Shown here: one piece after another, positions 9,301 to 17,316 of the stretch
Position numbering within the stretch: the stretch's first letter is position 1
How the letters are laid out: each line of letters starts with the position of its first letter
The notes under the pieces: generated by a model
Seen by the model: the letters and a program-made list of their open reading frames with translations, nothing else
Databases searched by the model: none
Told to the model about the DNA's origin: nothing
Position numbers and translations under genes: made by a program
From: an uncultured Trichormus sp.
GTDB lineage: Bacteria > Cyanobacteriota > Cyanobacteriia > Cyanobacteriales > Nostocaceae
Length of the DNA stretch: 64,000 nucleotides
Assembly (NCBI GenBank): GCA_936914905.1
Contig: CAKZGI010000287.1
Span: forward strand, 1-64,000
Direction: 5' to 3'

Positions 9301-9857
9301 GATTTACTAATCTGGTAGCCACCGTCTACATGAACAAAGAAACGTTTTAATCGTTCTGGAGAAATATCTGCTAGTTGATGGAGTTTGAAGACACCTGTTC
9401 TGGCTTTTCCTATTGCTACTTCATTGATATCTGTAGCAAAAATCTGGATGGGTATATTAATTCCCTGATTAGTTAAAAATTCCACCAAACATATAGCAAT
9501 CGAGTAGGCTTCCTCACCGGTTGAACATCCCACAACCCATATACGAACGGGATCATTGGCTTTACGCTGCCTAGTAATAACATTTGGAAATACTTTGGTT
9601 GTTAAAGCTTCAAAAGCTTCTGAATCTCGGAAAAAACTGGTGACATTAATTAAGACGTCTTGATACAATGCGATGATTTCTGGTGGATTGTTCTGGAGAT
9701 AATTAACGTAATCTTCCATCTTATCCAGTTTATACAATATCATTCGCTGTTGAATTCGCCGCTTTAGGGTATTCTGTTTGTAATAACTAAAGTCAACACC
9801 TGTACCTGCCTGTAGCAAATTGAAAATCTTGAACAAAGCATCTGTTTTTTTCGGCAT
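6324..9857 (-). CDS. CheR-type methyltransferase / PAS / histidine kinase / receiver hybrid
   Basis: Domains in order over 1177 residues: CheR all-alpha N-terminus (about 10-60); CheR SAM-dependent methyltransferase (about 75-270, VVGCSTGEEAYSIAI as SAM motif); a long coiled coil (about 440-540, many NEEL/ANEE repeats); two PAS-like domains (about 540-780); HisKA with the phospho-accepting His in FLSVLSHELRNP; HATPase with N-box NLLSNSIKFT and DTGVGIS and GLGLGLSIV loops; and a C-terminal receiver with LSDIGLPEEDG. The family links glutamate methylation with phosphorelay, but its targets are unknown. The CheB-like gene just upstream ends 24 nt before this ATG in the same frame, so the two were probably one protein. 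This ATG has no clear ribosome-binding site, which makes independent translation doubtful. Confidence 0.85.
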   Translation of the reverse strand: MPKKTDALFKIFNLLQAGTGVDFSYYKQNTLKRRIQQRMILYKLDKMEDYVNYLQNNPPEIIALYQDVLINVTSFFRDSEAFEALTTKVFPNVITRQRKANDPVRIWVVGCSTGEEAYSIAICLVEFLTNQGINIPIQIFATDINEVAIGKARTGVFKLHQLADISPERLKRFFVHVDGGYQISKSVRELCVFARQNLISDPPFSRLDLITCRNVLIYLGSTAQQKLLPIFHWGLKPTGFLMLGTSETVGEFADLFNLVDKKYKIYGRKIASTRLAIETIISDYPVETTKSPLLISNDSWNDVEIHKEADRIVLNKFAPVGVIINNNLEILQFRGHTSPYLQPAPGRPSFNLLKMAKEELRLELRISVYQAKRQSIAIKKEGIRIKEENKSRMLNIHVIPLPVIGAAEDFFLVLFEDIPPSKTLPMEADSNIPEQETKNSYEQEITILQHELTSTKDYLQSIIEEKQASNQHLRAANEEILSSNEELQITNEELETAREEIQATNEELNTINHELQQRNVEVTLVSNDLQNLFSSINISILILGSDLKIRRFNLAAEIIFNLIPTDEGRALSNIKHKLKIPDLEEKIVEVISSSNLKTHEVQDLDGYWYDLRIRPYRTIDNKIDGAVVILVDIDDIKRNANILKSFRDYAAAIVSTVRESLVVMDVDLKVVTANQFFYEAFHLGAEETENRLIYEIGDGQWNISELRSLLEESIPQQGHFQDVEIEHDFEQIGHKIMCLNGRKITQIGDTPLIILVIEDITQRKQLEAERTQLLAQEQSARTAAETANCAKDEFLSVLSHELRNPLSCLLGWTQLLRKQQLDEAKTNQALEAIERSAKAQHQLIGDLLDISRIGVGQMRLEAQPVKLIPVIEAAIDVVQFAADAKNIQIQSRLDSAEITLVGDQIRLQQVIWNLLSNSIKFTSVGGRIDITLDYSSFQAEIQVRDTGVGISADFLPYIFDRFRQADCSLTRSNTGLGLGLSIVRHLVELHGGTVEVTSPGEGQGATFTVRLPLQTNLEKTLETSAIANPQNPVISPASPASHSPVSSPSLAGVRVLMVDDEPDIRQLFQIVLEEYGIQVTEAGSLKEALSILKANPHGYDVLLSDIGLPEEDGYALIRQVRSLSAEEGGQIPAAAMTAYAGDTDQTEALSAGFQTHVAKPIEPNRLISVVAALAGRI

Positions 9858-9881
9858 AACTTGAGTCGGTTTGACAGGTGT

Positions 9882-10562
9882 TTAGTGGTTAATATAGGTA
9901 TGAAAGCTTATGTTTGCTAGTTTTTCGGTAACTTTTCCGAGGGTGAGGATAAAGTCTACATAACCAGAAGCCACCGCGTTATTCGGCATACTACTAACTT
10001 TTGCTGATTCCTCACATTTAGGAAAAGTAATCCCACCTAATTTCTTGATGCTTTCTAAAGCCCTTGTTCCATCTCCATCACCCCCTGACAGCATAACTCC
10101 AATGGCTTTGTTACCCAAATCCTCTGCTAAGGAGAACAAGAAACCGTCAACTGTCATTGAGAGGCCATAAATCTTCTCACGGGTCCTCAGTTTCAGCACT
10201 CCTTCACTAATGGTCATTGTTGCATTGGGCCGAATCACATCAACGTGATTTGGTTGCACAGACATCCCTTCTTCAGCCTCTGTCACCGCTATTTGGGTTG
10301 TCTGAGAAAGAATCTCAATTAACATACTTTTTTGTTGGGGGTCCATGTGCTGAATCAGAACAAATCCTATACCTGTATCCGCTGGTAAATGGTTTAAAAG
10401 TTGTGTAAATGCTTCTAATTCCCCCGCAGAGGCTCCAATCCTGACAATTGGAAATAAATATTTTTGTTTCCCCAGTTGCTGTGGGGATGCTTTAGCGGTG
10501 GAATCATCAGCTTCAGATTTGTTAGAAGACCGCCTAGAGTTCATATTATGCAACCGATTCAA
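9882..10562 (-). CDS. CheB-type methylesterase domain protein
   Basis: This 226-residue protein is a stand-alone CheB catalytic domain without a receiver. The Ser-His-Asp triad is visible: Ser45 in GASAGE, His72 in IQHMDPQQ and Asp164 in SGGDGDGT. In related cyanobacterial proteins the CheB domain is the N-terminus of a CheB-CheR-PAS-kinase fusion. Here a single TAA (9882-9884) ends it, and the eight codons between this stop and the next ATG stay in frame with the CheR part. This is either a recent nonsense mutation or a natural two-gene form. All catalytic residues are kept. Confidence 0.85.
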   Translation of the reverse strand: MNRLHNMNSRRSSNKSEADDSTAKASPQQLGKQKYLFPIVRIGASAGELEAFTQLLNHLPADTGIGFVLIQHMDPQQKSMLIEILSQTTQIAVTEAEEGMSVQPNHVDVIRPNATMTISEGVLKLRTREKIYGLSMTVDGFLFSLAEDLGNKAIGVMLSGGDGDGTRALESIKKLGGITFPKCEESAKVSSMPNNAVASGYVDFILTLGKVTEKLANISFHTYINH

Positions 10563-10819
10563 GTCCAGGATCTGAATTTTCGAGTTATGAAAATCTGACT
10601 TTGCTAAGTCTACTCTAGCGGAATATAGATTATATGGCGTAGGTATTAATGGCAGCGAGAAAACAACATTAAGTAAGATTTAGAGGTATTTGTATAAATA
10701 GGTGTCATCCGATTTGGGACTTGGAATTTTCATAAGCAAAATAGGTGATCTCAGACAGGCGAAAGCCTGTAATTGCTGTTTGACAATAGAATCTCCGCCC
10801 TTCTAGGGAGGGAAGTATG
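10563..10819. other. Intergenic region with a GAAA-loop hairpin
   Basis: No gene is seen. ACAGGC-GAAA-GCCTGT (10755-10770) is a perfect 6-bp stem with a GNRA tetraloop, followed by a CCGCCCTTCTAGGGAGGG segment near 10795-10815. This could be an IS200/IS605-type end remnant, but the evidence is thin. Confidence 0.35.
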
Positions 10820-13087
10820 TCACTGTATTGGGGTTTCCTTTAGTGTAGGTTCTTCTATTGGTTCTTTTGTTAATCTTTCTGTCAGTTCTCGTTCTGGAGG
10901 ATTTTCTGCTGTAACTGTGAGTTGATAATCTACAAGTTTTGATGCTGTAGAAACAACAGCAAACTCATAAAACCATTTTTCTAGTAATGTTTTGGAAACT
11001 TTACGCTGTTGAGAATCTTCTAATAATGTCACTTTTCCAGAAGGGGAATAAATTGACAGTAAAATTTACGAACTTGCATCTATTTTAACTTCTAGATTTT
11101 GGTCTTTAGCAAGTCCAGCTATGAATACTTGACCTCCTCCTGGTGGAAGTGAACCGCTAAAGTATTTTACCTATATCACCTTCAGGAAATACTATTTTTT
11201 CAAAGGCGCTATTCGATAGGATAGCATTAAGTTCACCACTGATAAATCGGTACTAAACTTGTCCAATGGGTTGAGTGAGAAAATCTTTTCCTTTATATTC
11301 AGGAAATTCCTTCAAGAAAGCAGCATTTCCTAAGTCATATAAAGAAAGACTACCAACGTTAACTTTATTAACTTCTACTTTCGAGCGATAGCGTTCTGCT
11401 GAAGTATAAGTTCCTAGTAGACAACGAGAGTTATAACTCAATCCTGATAATTTTCTAGCACTTGGGATGGGACCTGATCCCATTCTTCCCGCAAGCTTTA
11501 ATCGTCTGCACTATTGCTGAGGGTACGTCCTTTTAAAGAGGGGTTATTCTCCCAAAAGATTTGATTGACTAAACTCACATAATAATTAAAATCTATATCT
11601 AATTGGTGGCGGTGATCGCTCAATTTTTGTTTCCGTTCTCTATCTTCTGGTGAATAATTATCGATAATCTCAGGGTATTTACTGATACTAGGGGTAGGAC
11701 TGAATGTAATCAAGGAGTTGGTTCCTCCTATATCCCTTGTCTGTCCATTGAATCCCCATCAAAGTAGCCCTGCACTAGCAGATAAGGTCAGAGTAATAAT
11801 AAAAACATTAGTTTTTATCCAAATACTTACGGACTAGTAAGTGGGAGTAATTACAGGTTGAGGTGCTGGGTTTTTGCGGCGAGAAACAGTAACAGTTTCC
11901 GATATAGGAATAGGCCAGGCCTTGGTGTAGGAGTTGGTAATGGAGTTAGAGAATAGTTACCAGGGATTTGGGTGTAGTATAAATTACCATGTTTAGATTG
12001 AGTGCTCCTACAACTTGACGGGGTCTTTAATAGCGATCACCAGCCCTTTCAGATAGCATTTTATCTAAAATTTGACCAATTTCGGGACTAACGTTCACTT
12101 CCCGCCACCATTACCAACTAAGATGATGAGTATCAATTAGTTCTTAGGTGTATTTACCTGTCAGCAAAACTAACACTGTCACAGCCAAAGCATATAAATC
12201 ACTATGAGGAAAAACTGTACCTGTTTGCACTTGTTCAGGACGTGCAAATCCGACTTTTCGTAAGAGAGTTCCACTGGAAGGAGATGACGTCATACTAGTT
12301 TGATAATATTGAGAAGCGACCGTTGCCACAACTTGTTTAACACCACCAAAATCAATTAAAACTGGTAATTGATCAACAGCGCGGAGCATTAAATTATCAG
12401 GAGAAATATCACGGTGCATATCCTTTCTTAGCCAAGAAAGTACCATTACCACCGAACTGGGTATATCAAGAACCGTAATAAGTTGGTAACTGTTTCACCC
12501 CACCAAAATCAATTAACACAGGCAAATTATCTCCTTGACGTAAAATTAAATTATCGGGACAAATATCCCTATGAATAATATTTAATGTGTGAATTTAATT
12601 CAAAACTGGGAGAATGATGATGTAATAGATTAATCACCTCCTCCTCACTAAAAGATTTTCCCTGACTGTGACGCTGTTCTAATAATCGGTAATAATTATT
12701 ACCCTAAATATAATCTTGCACCAAAAATAAAAAATTCTCAGTACCGATTTTTGCTTCAATAAAAGCGTGAAAACGCGGTATTTGAGGATGTTAAATTTTT
12801 TTAGTACACTTGCTTACCTCTCAAATAATTCCTTAGATTTTTGTAAATCCTCTGTTTTCATAACCTGGGTCGTAAATTCCTTCAAAACGCATTTTTGATG
12901 TACTTCTTGTCTATCAAACACCAAATAACTACGCCCAAACCCACCTTACCCTAATACATGATATATGCCAAGTTTCATAACGATTATAAATAACTTGTTC
13001 TAATGTCAACAACAAAGCCTCACTAGGACGAGTACACAAACGGTGACTACTATTATTAGCGTGTTCTTGACTACAAGATACTTGCAT
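10820..13087 (-). pseudogene. Broken and chimeric serine/threonine protein kinase
   Basis: Read on the minus strand from 13087, the N-terminus MQVSCSQEHANNSSHRLC and the pseudo-zinc-finger region lead into a kinase N-lobe (glycine loop near 12945, FDRQEVHQKCVLKEF with the ATP-Lys), then HRDICPDNL and VLIDFGGVKQ. Around 12440-12480 the sequence returns to a second catalytic loop (HRDISPDNL, VLIDFGGVKQ) and continues through SDLYALAVTVLVLLTGK. It ends with the kinase-tail domain seen in cyanobacteria (LYDLGNAAFLKEFPEYKGKDF). Numerous frameshifts and stops interrupt it. The duplicated HRD loop implies either fusion of two tandem kinases or a partial internal duplication. It cannot make a functional kinase. 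Confidence 0.85.
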
Positions 13088-13129
13088 GATCTTGAAAAAT
13101 AAATTAGGGCTAATCAAGTTAGCTAACAC

Positions 13130-13560
13130 AGAAAAGACTATTTACTGATCAGTTAGGGAGCATCCCAATTTTGCAGAAATATCGTAAATTGTTCTTCTTT
13201 TAGAGAAGCATGGCTTAAGCCATGCGGAATGGAGTGAAGTGAAGAATTTCCGAGATGCTAGAGCCTCAGGCATGCTTTGCGAATATTGTGCTGCGCTTCA
13301 TACCCTGCGGGAAGCTAGCTACAGCATGACAATAGACTTACACATTTGGGGGGATGTTCAGATCAGTTAGGAGATCACGCTTACCAATCACCGGTTAAGT
13401 AGTCATGCAAAATAAATTGCATATTTCCTTAAGGGAACGCGGAACAGAACAATATTTGAGTACTGCCGTGAATTCAAAATCCTTCTTTCAGAATAGCTAC
13501 GCTAACAAAATACTGTTTCCAGTAGGCTACGCCAAAACAATTCAAAATTTATAGAGCGTC
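13130..13560. repeat. Intergenic cluster of dispersed repeats
   Basis: No gene is seen. It contains a perfect 18-bp palindrome GCATGGCTTAAGCCATGC (13208-13225) and ATACCCTGCGGGAAGCTAGC near 13299-13318, an inverted relative of the TAGCTTGCTTCCCGCAGGGG motif in the MITE at 4977-5148. Several GTAGGCTACGCC/AGCTACGCTA fragments follow. Such mosaic repeats often fill intergenic space in Nostocales. Confidence 0.5.
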
Positions 13561-14385
13561 ATTTGTGACAAGTTAAGGCTGAAAGTATTTTTTCACGAGG
13601 CTTTGAGATAATTTTTGAAAAAACTGGTCAGTCTAACGTTGAATATCGGCAAAAGGAGCGACAACTAACTTAACACTTAGTTTTCGCTTCTGTTTGATAA
13701 TACCTAAATCTCGATTTAGAGGGTTAGCAAAATATCGAACAGGATCTGTTGCCTTACCTTTTTGATGAGCCATAGTAAAATTATAAAGACCACGATAAAT
13801 CATTTCTAATGAAATCTCATCAAAAGGCAGAGAAAGTTCATCTGCTACCGCATCACCTAAATCTAGTAAAACACTATAAAATCAACAATTTGCCCAAATT
13901 TGTAATTTAATTCCATTGATTGAACCTGTTCATAAATAACTTAAACCCAAGAGTCTTTTGACTGTATTAAAAGTATCTTCAATTCACCTTGACTAACTTT
14001 TGTGGAATTACACCACAGAAAACCATCTCTGGCTAACATTCTTCTCAGTTCTCTGACTCCTGCTATATCTCGCCATAGTAAGCTCAAAACGGCACCCATC
14101 ATCAACTGTAAATTCAGTATCCGTTCTCTGAGTCCTAGTTTTCGGTAGTAATTTTCTTGATTTGTAATGGCTGGTGTCAGTTATCTTTCCAATTACTCGC
14201 CTATTACTTCATCTTCCACCATCGGTCTCTGTTTCTTTTTTCCGTGGTCTCGATTAGTTTTTCGGCTGCTTGTCATGGCTTGTCTGAATTGCTCAATTAT
14301 TTGTCTACACTGAGTTGATCACGATCTTTGACCTATCCAAATACCAAGCTTGACAATTTCTTCTCTTCCTTAACTTGTCACAAAT
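13561..14385 (-). mobile_element. Internally deleted IS4-type insertion sequence
   Basis: Terminal inverted repeats ATTTGTGACAAGTTAAGG (13561-13578) and its complement (14368-14385) are perfect over 18 bp. The minus strand between them holds a decayed transposase: an N-terminal part with LGLRERILNLQLMMGAVLSLLWRD and FLWCNSTKVSQGE, then after a deletion ISLEMIYRGLYNFTMAHQKG and KQKRKLSVKLVVAPFADIQR. The order resembles cyanobacterial IS4-family transposases, but the DDE core is missing and several stops are present. The element is dead in cis but could be mobilised if an intact copy exists elsewhere. Confidence 0.75.
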
Positions 14386-14720
14386 TATATAGCCTGAGTC
14401 TTTCAGAGACTTGGAATGGTTGGTTTATTTACGCCGTACTGTACTAGGAATTTCTATTTTAGCGCAAATATTCACCCAGAAAATATCTCAGTTGGATTAG
14501 AAAAACCAATAATTAGAGAATGGGTGACAGGTAAATTTGTTTTATAAGTAAGAGAAGATGCAGACAAAAACCGTTTTTCATCTATATTTGTATTTGTAGA
14601 ATTAGCACCAAATCACACAGAATAGCGAGTTTGCTAACTATGTTCCCTTAGAATGTCAAAGCCCACAAATAGAATTAAAATCTACTGGTGATGTAGAATA
14701 TTTCCCTATCGGGGTGAAAC
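14386..14720 (+). pseudogene. Unidentified decayed coding remnant
   Basis: Short plus-strand frames such as ISILAQIFTQKISQLD and YVPLECQSPQIELKS appear but are broken by many stops within 300 bp. I do not recognise the source family. It abuts the IS4-type remnant, whose insertion or deletion may have destroyed the gene. Confidence 0.3.
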
Positions 14721-14799
14721 ACAGATATACATGAAAATAGAACTATGATTAATTAAGGTGGGTATTACCCACCTTAAGCATTGAAAGATGGTAATAGAA

Positions 14800-15018
14800 T
14801 TAATGGTGTCGTCTATTGCTTCTGTAGTAACGACATCTGTAATACTTGCCATGATAGAATCTATAACGATTTCTACCAGTACAAGTCCGATAACTTCTGA
14901 CATAAGTAGTCCTATGACGAGGAATATAATTATGACCTGCATCAGCTTTTTTAAAAGTGACCAATACAGAAATAGTCGCTATCACTGTAGCGAGAATAAC
15001 AGAAGTAATTCGTTTCAT
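14800..15018 (-). CDS. Small secreted basic Tyr/Arg/His-rich protein
   Basis: The 72-residue product starts MKRITSVILATVIATISVLV, then reaches a likely signal-peptidase site after KKADAG. The mature part of about 45 residues is dominated by Tyr, Arg and His (for example YRFYHGKYYRCRYYRSNRRHH) with two Cys. The clean signal peptide followed by a stop-free strongly biased tail suggests a real gene although it lies among pseudogenes. I know no function; binding of anionic surface polymers would be speculation. A longer plus-strand ORF opposite it looks like an antisense shadow. Confidence 0.5.
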   Translation of the reverse strand: MKRITSVILATVIATISVLVTFKKADAGHNYIPRHRTTYVRSYRTCTGRNRYRFYHGKYYRCRYYRSNRRHH

Positions 15019-15830
15019 GAGGATAATTTGAAGAGTTTAGTAATAATTTCCAGAAGCGCAGATAGGAACTTTAGGAGGCGGAGATTGCATCAGGCTTTAG
15101 AATCTATTTTATCACCAAATTTTCTAAAAATGCTCAATATTAAGAATCCTATTTAACTCCTTAGCTTATTGATAAAATTAGAGAAAACAGCTCAGAGTAA
15201 TGATTGTTCTCACATATGATCTATAAATTGCATATTCATTAAGTCAGCATAATTAAACATAAACTATAAAGAAATAAATTTCCGACTCTCAAAATGAGGA
15301 ATATTTTACTGCCTAGCTAGTGTGAAGGTTATTTTCAATCAAAATATAGCTAAATTATAGTTGAATCATAATCACCTCTTAACCTCAAAGTGAACTCCTA
15401 TTTTTTGTAGAGTCTAATGTTCAGGACATCCCAGTCTCCCAAAAGCTGTGAAATAAATAAGATCTGATAACACCTGATACTGAATTTTTTTAGCTTCTAT
15501 CACCACCGATTGGAAACTGATGGTATCGGCTTACAAGTAATTTTCCCAAATCAATTCATGCTGTAACATATTAAGGGTTTTTACTGAAAATTTAAGCATT
15601 TATTTTTGCCTTTACTCTCGAACAGCCATCTATCTAATAGGTTCATTTTCATACTTTAAATTTAACTATTACTGATAGTTGAATCTACATGGCTATCGTC
15701 GATTTTTGATGTTTTTCTTCTCAATCGAATCTCTAAAAAGTATCCAGTATTTTATTACCTGCAAGTTAGGTTAATAATTAATGTCCTCTTAAATAAGGGT
15801 TTGAAAATGCGTTGTTTGTCTATGGTTAAC
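15019..15830. other. AT-rich intergenic region without recognisable gene
   Basis: I see no supported coding sequence, RNA gene or clear repeat. Stops are dense in all frames. It probably represents eroded sequence between the small secreted protein gene and the transporter relic. Confidence 0.5.
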
Positions 15831-16440
15831 AGTTGACAAGGTTAATTTGAGCGGACATCTGAATATAGTAGCCATAGTAATGCTAATTGAATAACTAAGC
15901 CGGTGACAGCAACGGGTGCTAATGCTTGTAAAAAATCTAGATAGCTGATGCCTGAAAATGAGCCAATGAGGACATTTTGAGGACATTTTGGGGATTAATG
16001 CTTTAAGTTGCTACTTAACCTATATTAGTTGGCCTGGCGATCGTCATTTATTAGCGATCGCTAATAAATAAGGTATGGGATTTAATCCCAACGCTTCTGT
16101 CAGGCTAAGACTTAATGGTGTAGAAACTAGTGCTAAAGTATCATCAAGTGAGAAAGCGGAAAGAACCCCAGTACACAATGTTAAAGTGATTAACAATCCC
16201 AAAGAACTGTGGGTGATACTCAATAAGACCGATAAGGCTTGAGTGAAAAATCCTGCATAGGCTAGATTAGCGTTGATTAGTGTTAACGACCACCATCATG
16301 CTGAACAAAACTATGATGGTTGTAGCATCAATAGCCAGCCATGCTTCCTGTAAAGTTAAGACTCCCAAAGTTATCAACCACCCATAACTGACTAAGGCTA
16401 TGGTGGCGTAGTTCATTCTTAAACTGGGAATGTAACCCGG
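15830..16440 (-). pseudogene. SLC13/ArsB-NhaD-type anion transporter remnant
   Basis: On the minus strand, pieces of a multi-pass transporter are readable across frameshifts: LGVLTLQEAWLAIDATTIIVLFSMMVV, SLGLLITLTLCTGVLSAF, DTLALVS and a final hydrophobic segment followed by LVNC. The order matches the N-terminal half of cyanobacterial ArsB/NhaD/SLC13 'anion transporter' proteins. A perfect 11-bp tandem duplication of GAGGACATTTT (15968-15989) lies inside it. The C-terminal half of the usual gene is missing or unrecognisable. Substrate cannot be inferred. Confidence 0.65.
15968..15989. repeat. Perfect 11-bp tandem duplication in a pseudogene
   Basis: GAGGACATTTT occurs twice head to tail inside the transporter remnant. 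An 11-bp insertion would shift the reading frame, so it may be one of the inactivating mutations. Confidence 0.85.
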
Positions 16441-16828
16441 TGTAACCTAAAGTAGGTTAGCCCTAATATACGATAAATAGCAACTTGCAGCATTATCTCT
16501 GAAGATAAACAGCATTTATACTTATGAGGTATACAGATAATCCAAAAGGATGTTAAGTTTTGTAACGGTTACAGTCAAATCGGTCCAAAGGTAGAGGTCT
16601 TCATTAGAATTTAAAGTGTGTCAAGTTATCAAAGATATAAGCTGACTAGAGTACCTATTTTTAGGAAATTGGGTTTAACTTGACGTAGTAATACACAGGT
16701 TCTGACTGTAAGTGGCTGCTCACACTTTTTACAGAATTTCCTTCAGAATAATTTCTCCAGTTTAAGTAATTGTCATATTGTATATTCATCAGTAAGGTGA
16801 ATACCCTCATAAGAAGAGAGGAGTAACC
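16441..16828. other. Intergenic region upstream of the Mo-nitrogenase-associated gene
   Basis: No coding sequence is supported. The last bases before the next ATG contain AGAGGAG, a good ribosome-binding site. I looked for an NtcA site (GTA-N8-TAC) and found only a GTA-N7-TAC at 16792-16804, which does not fit. Confidence 0.45.
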
Positions 16829-17206
16829 ATGAAGGTATTTGAAAGTACCACCAAAAATATTTTTTTCGCAAGCTGGGTATCGCTCCATCAGGCAGAGACT
16901 AAAAAGGCTGATGTCTCCCAGTTACGAGTGTCTCATTCTCAGTCTGGTTGGAATTTGCTTCATCCTTTGCGAGATTGGTTAGATAACCTAAAAGTAGGTG
17001 ATCGCCAATTTGCTCACAGGTTGTGTCAATTAATTCCGGCTCAATGTCCTTTTGAGAGAGATGTCAAATTGTTTGGTAAAACCCTATTTCACATTCCCCC
17101 TATGTGTAAACTAAACCCTCTTTATGAAGAAGTAGTAGGTTTAAGATTTAGAGCACTGTGCTATTTAGCTGATGAATGCGGCGAGGATATTTCACAGTAT
17201 TGCTAA
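16829..17206 (+). CDS. Mo-dependent nitrogenase C-terminal domain family protein
   Basis: The 125-residue protein matches a cyanobacterial family named for similarity to a Mo-nitrogenase C-terminal region. Its conserved core runs from HPLRDWLDNL (about 45) through LCQLIPAQCPFERDVKLFGK and FHIPPMCKLNPLYE to LRFRALCYLADECGED. Four cysteines in conserved contexts (PAQCPF, PPMCKL, ALCYLA, DECGED) suggest metal or disulfide chemistry, but that is inference. The first 40 residues are variable. A good ribosome-binding site (AGAGGAG) supports the ATG, and a hairpin terminator follows. Presence fits a diazotroph, although members are also found outside nif clusters. Confidence 0.85.
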   Translation: MKVFESTTKNIFFASWVSLHQAETKKADVSQLRVSHSQSGWNLLHPLRDWLDNLKVGDRQFAHRLCQLIPAQCPFERDVKLFGKTLFHIPPMCKLNPLYEEVVGLRFRALCYLADECGEDISQYC

Positions 17207-17234
17207 CTTATAAGTAATAAGTAAAATATAAAGA

Positions 17235-17275
17235 GTTCAGAGTTAAACACTCTTTCCGTTAACTCTGGACTTTTG
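17235..17275 (+). terminator. Rho-independent terminator after the Mo-nitrogenase C-terminal gene
   Basis: GTTCAGAGTTAA (17235-17246) pairs with TTAACTCTGGAC (17259-17270) with one G-U wobble, giving a 12-bp stem and 12-nt loop followed by TTTTG. It lies about 30 nt past the stop. Confidence 0.65.
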
Positions 17276-17316
17276 AATGGGTGTAGGAGTGTAAGAGAAA
17301 GTCCAATGCCCAATGA

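Noticed and set aside
14788-15156. 122-codon plus-strand ORF opposite the small secreted protein gene
   Set aside because: Its sequence is low-complexity Ser/Ile/Thr and follows the complement of the signal-peptide gene; no family features are visible.
16792-16804. Possible NtcA site upstream of the Mo-nitrogenase C-terminal gene
   Set aside because: The spacing is GTA-N7-TAC instead of GTA-N8-TAC.
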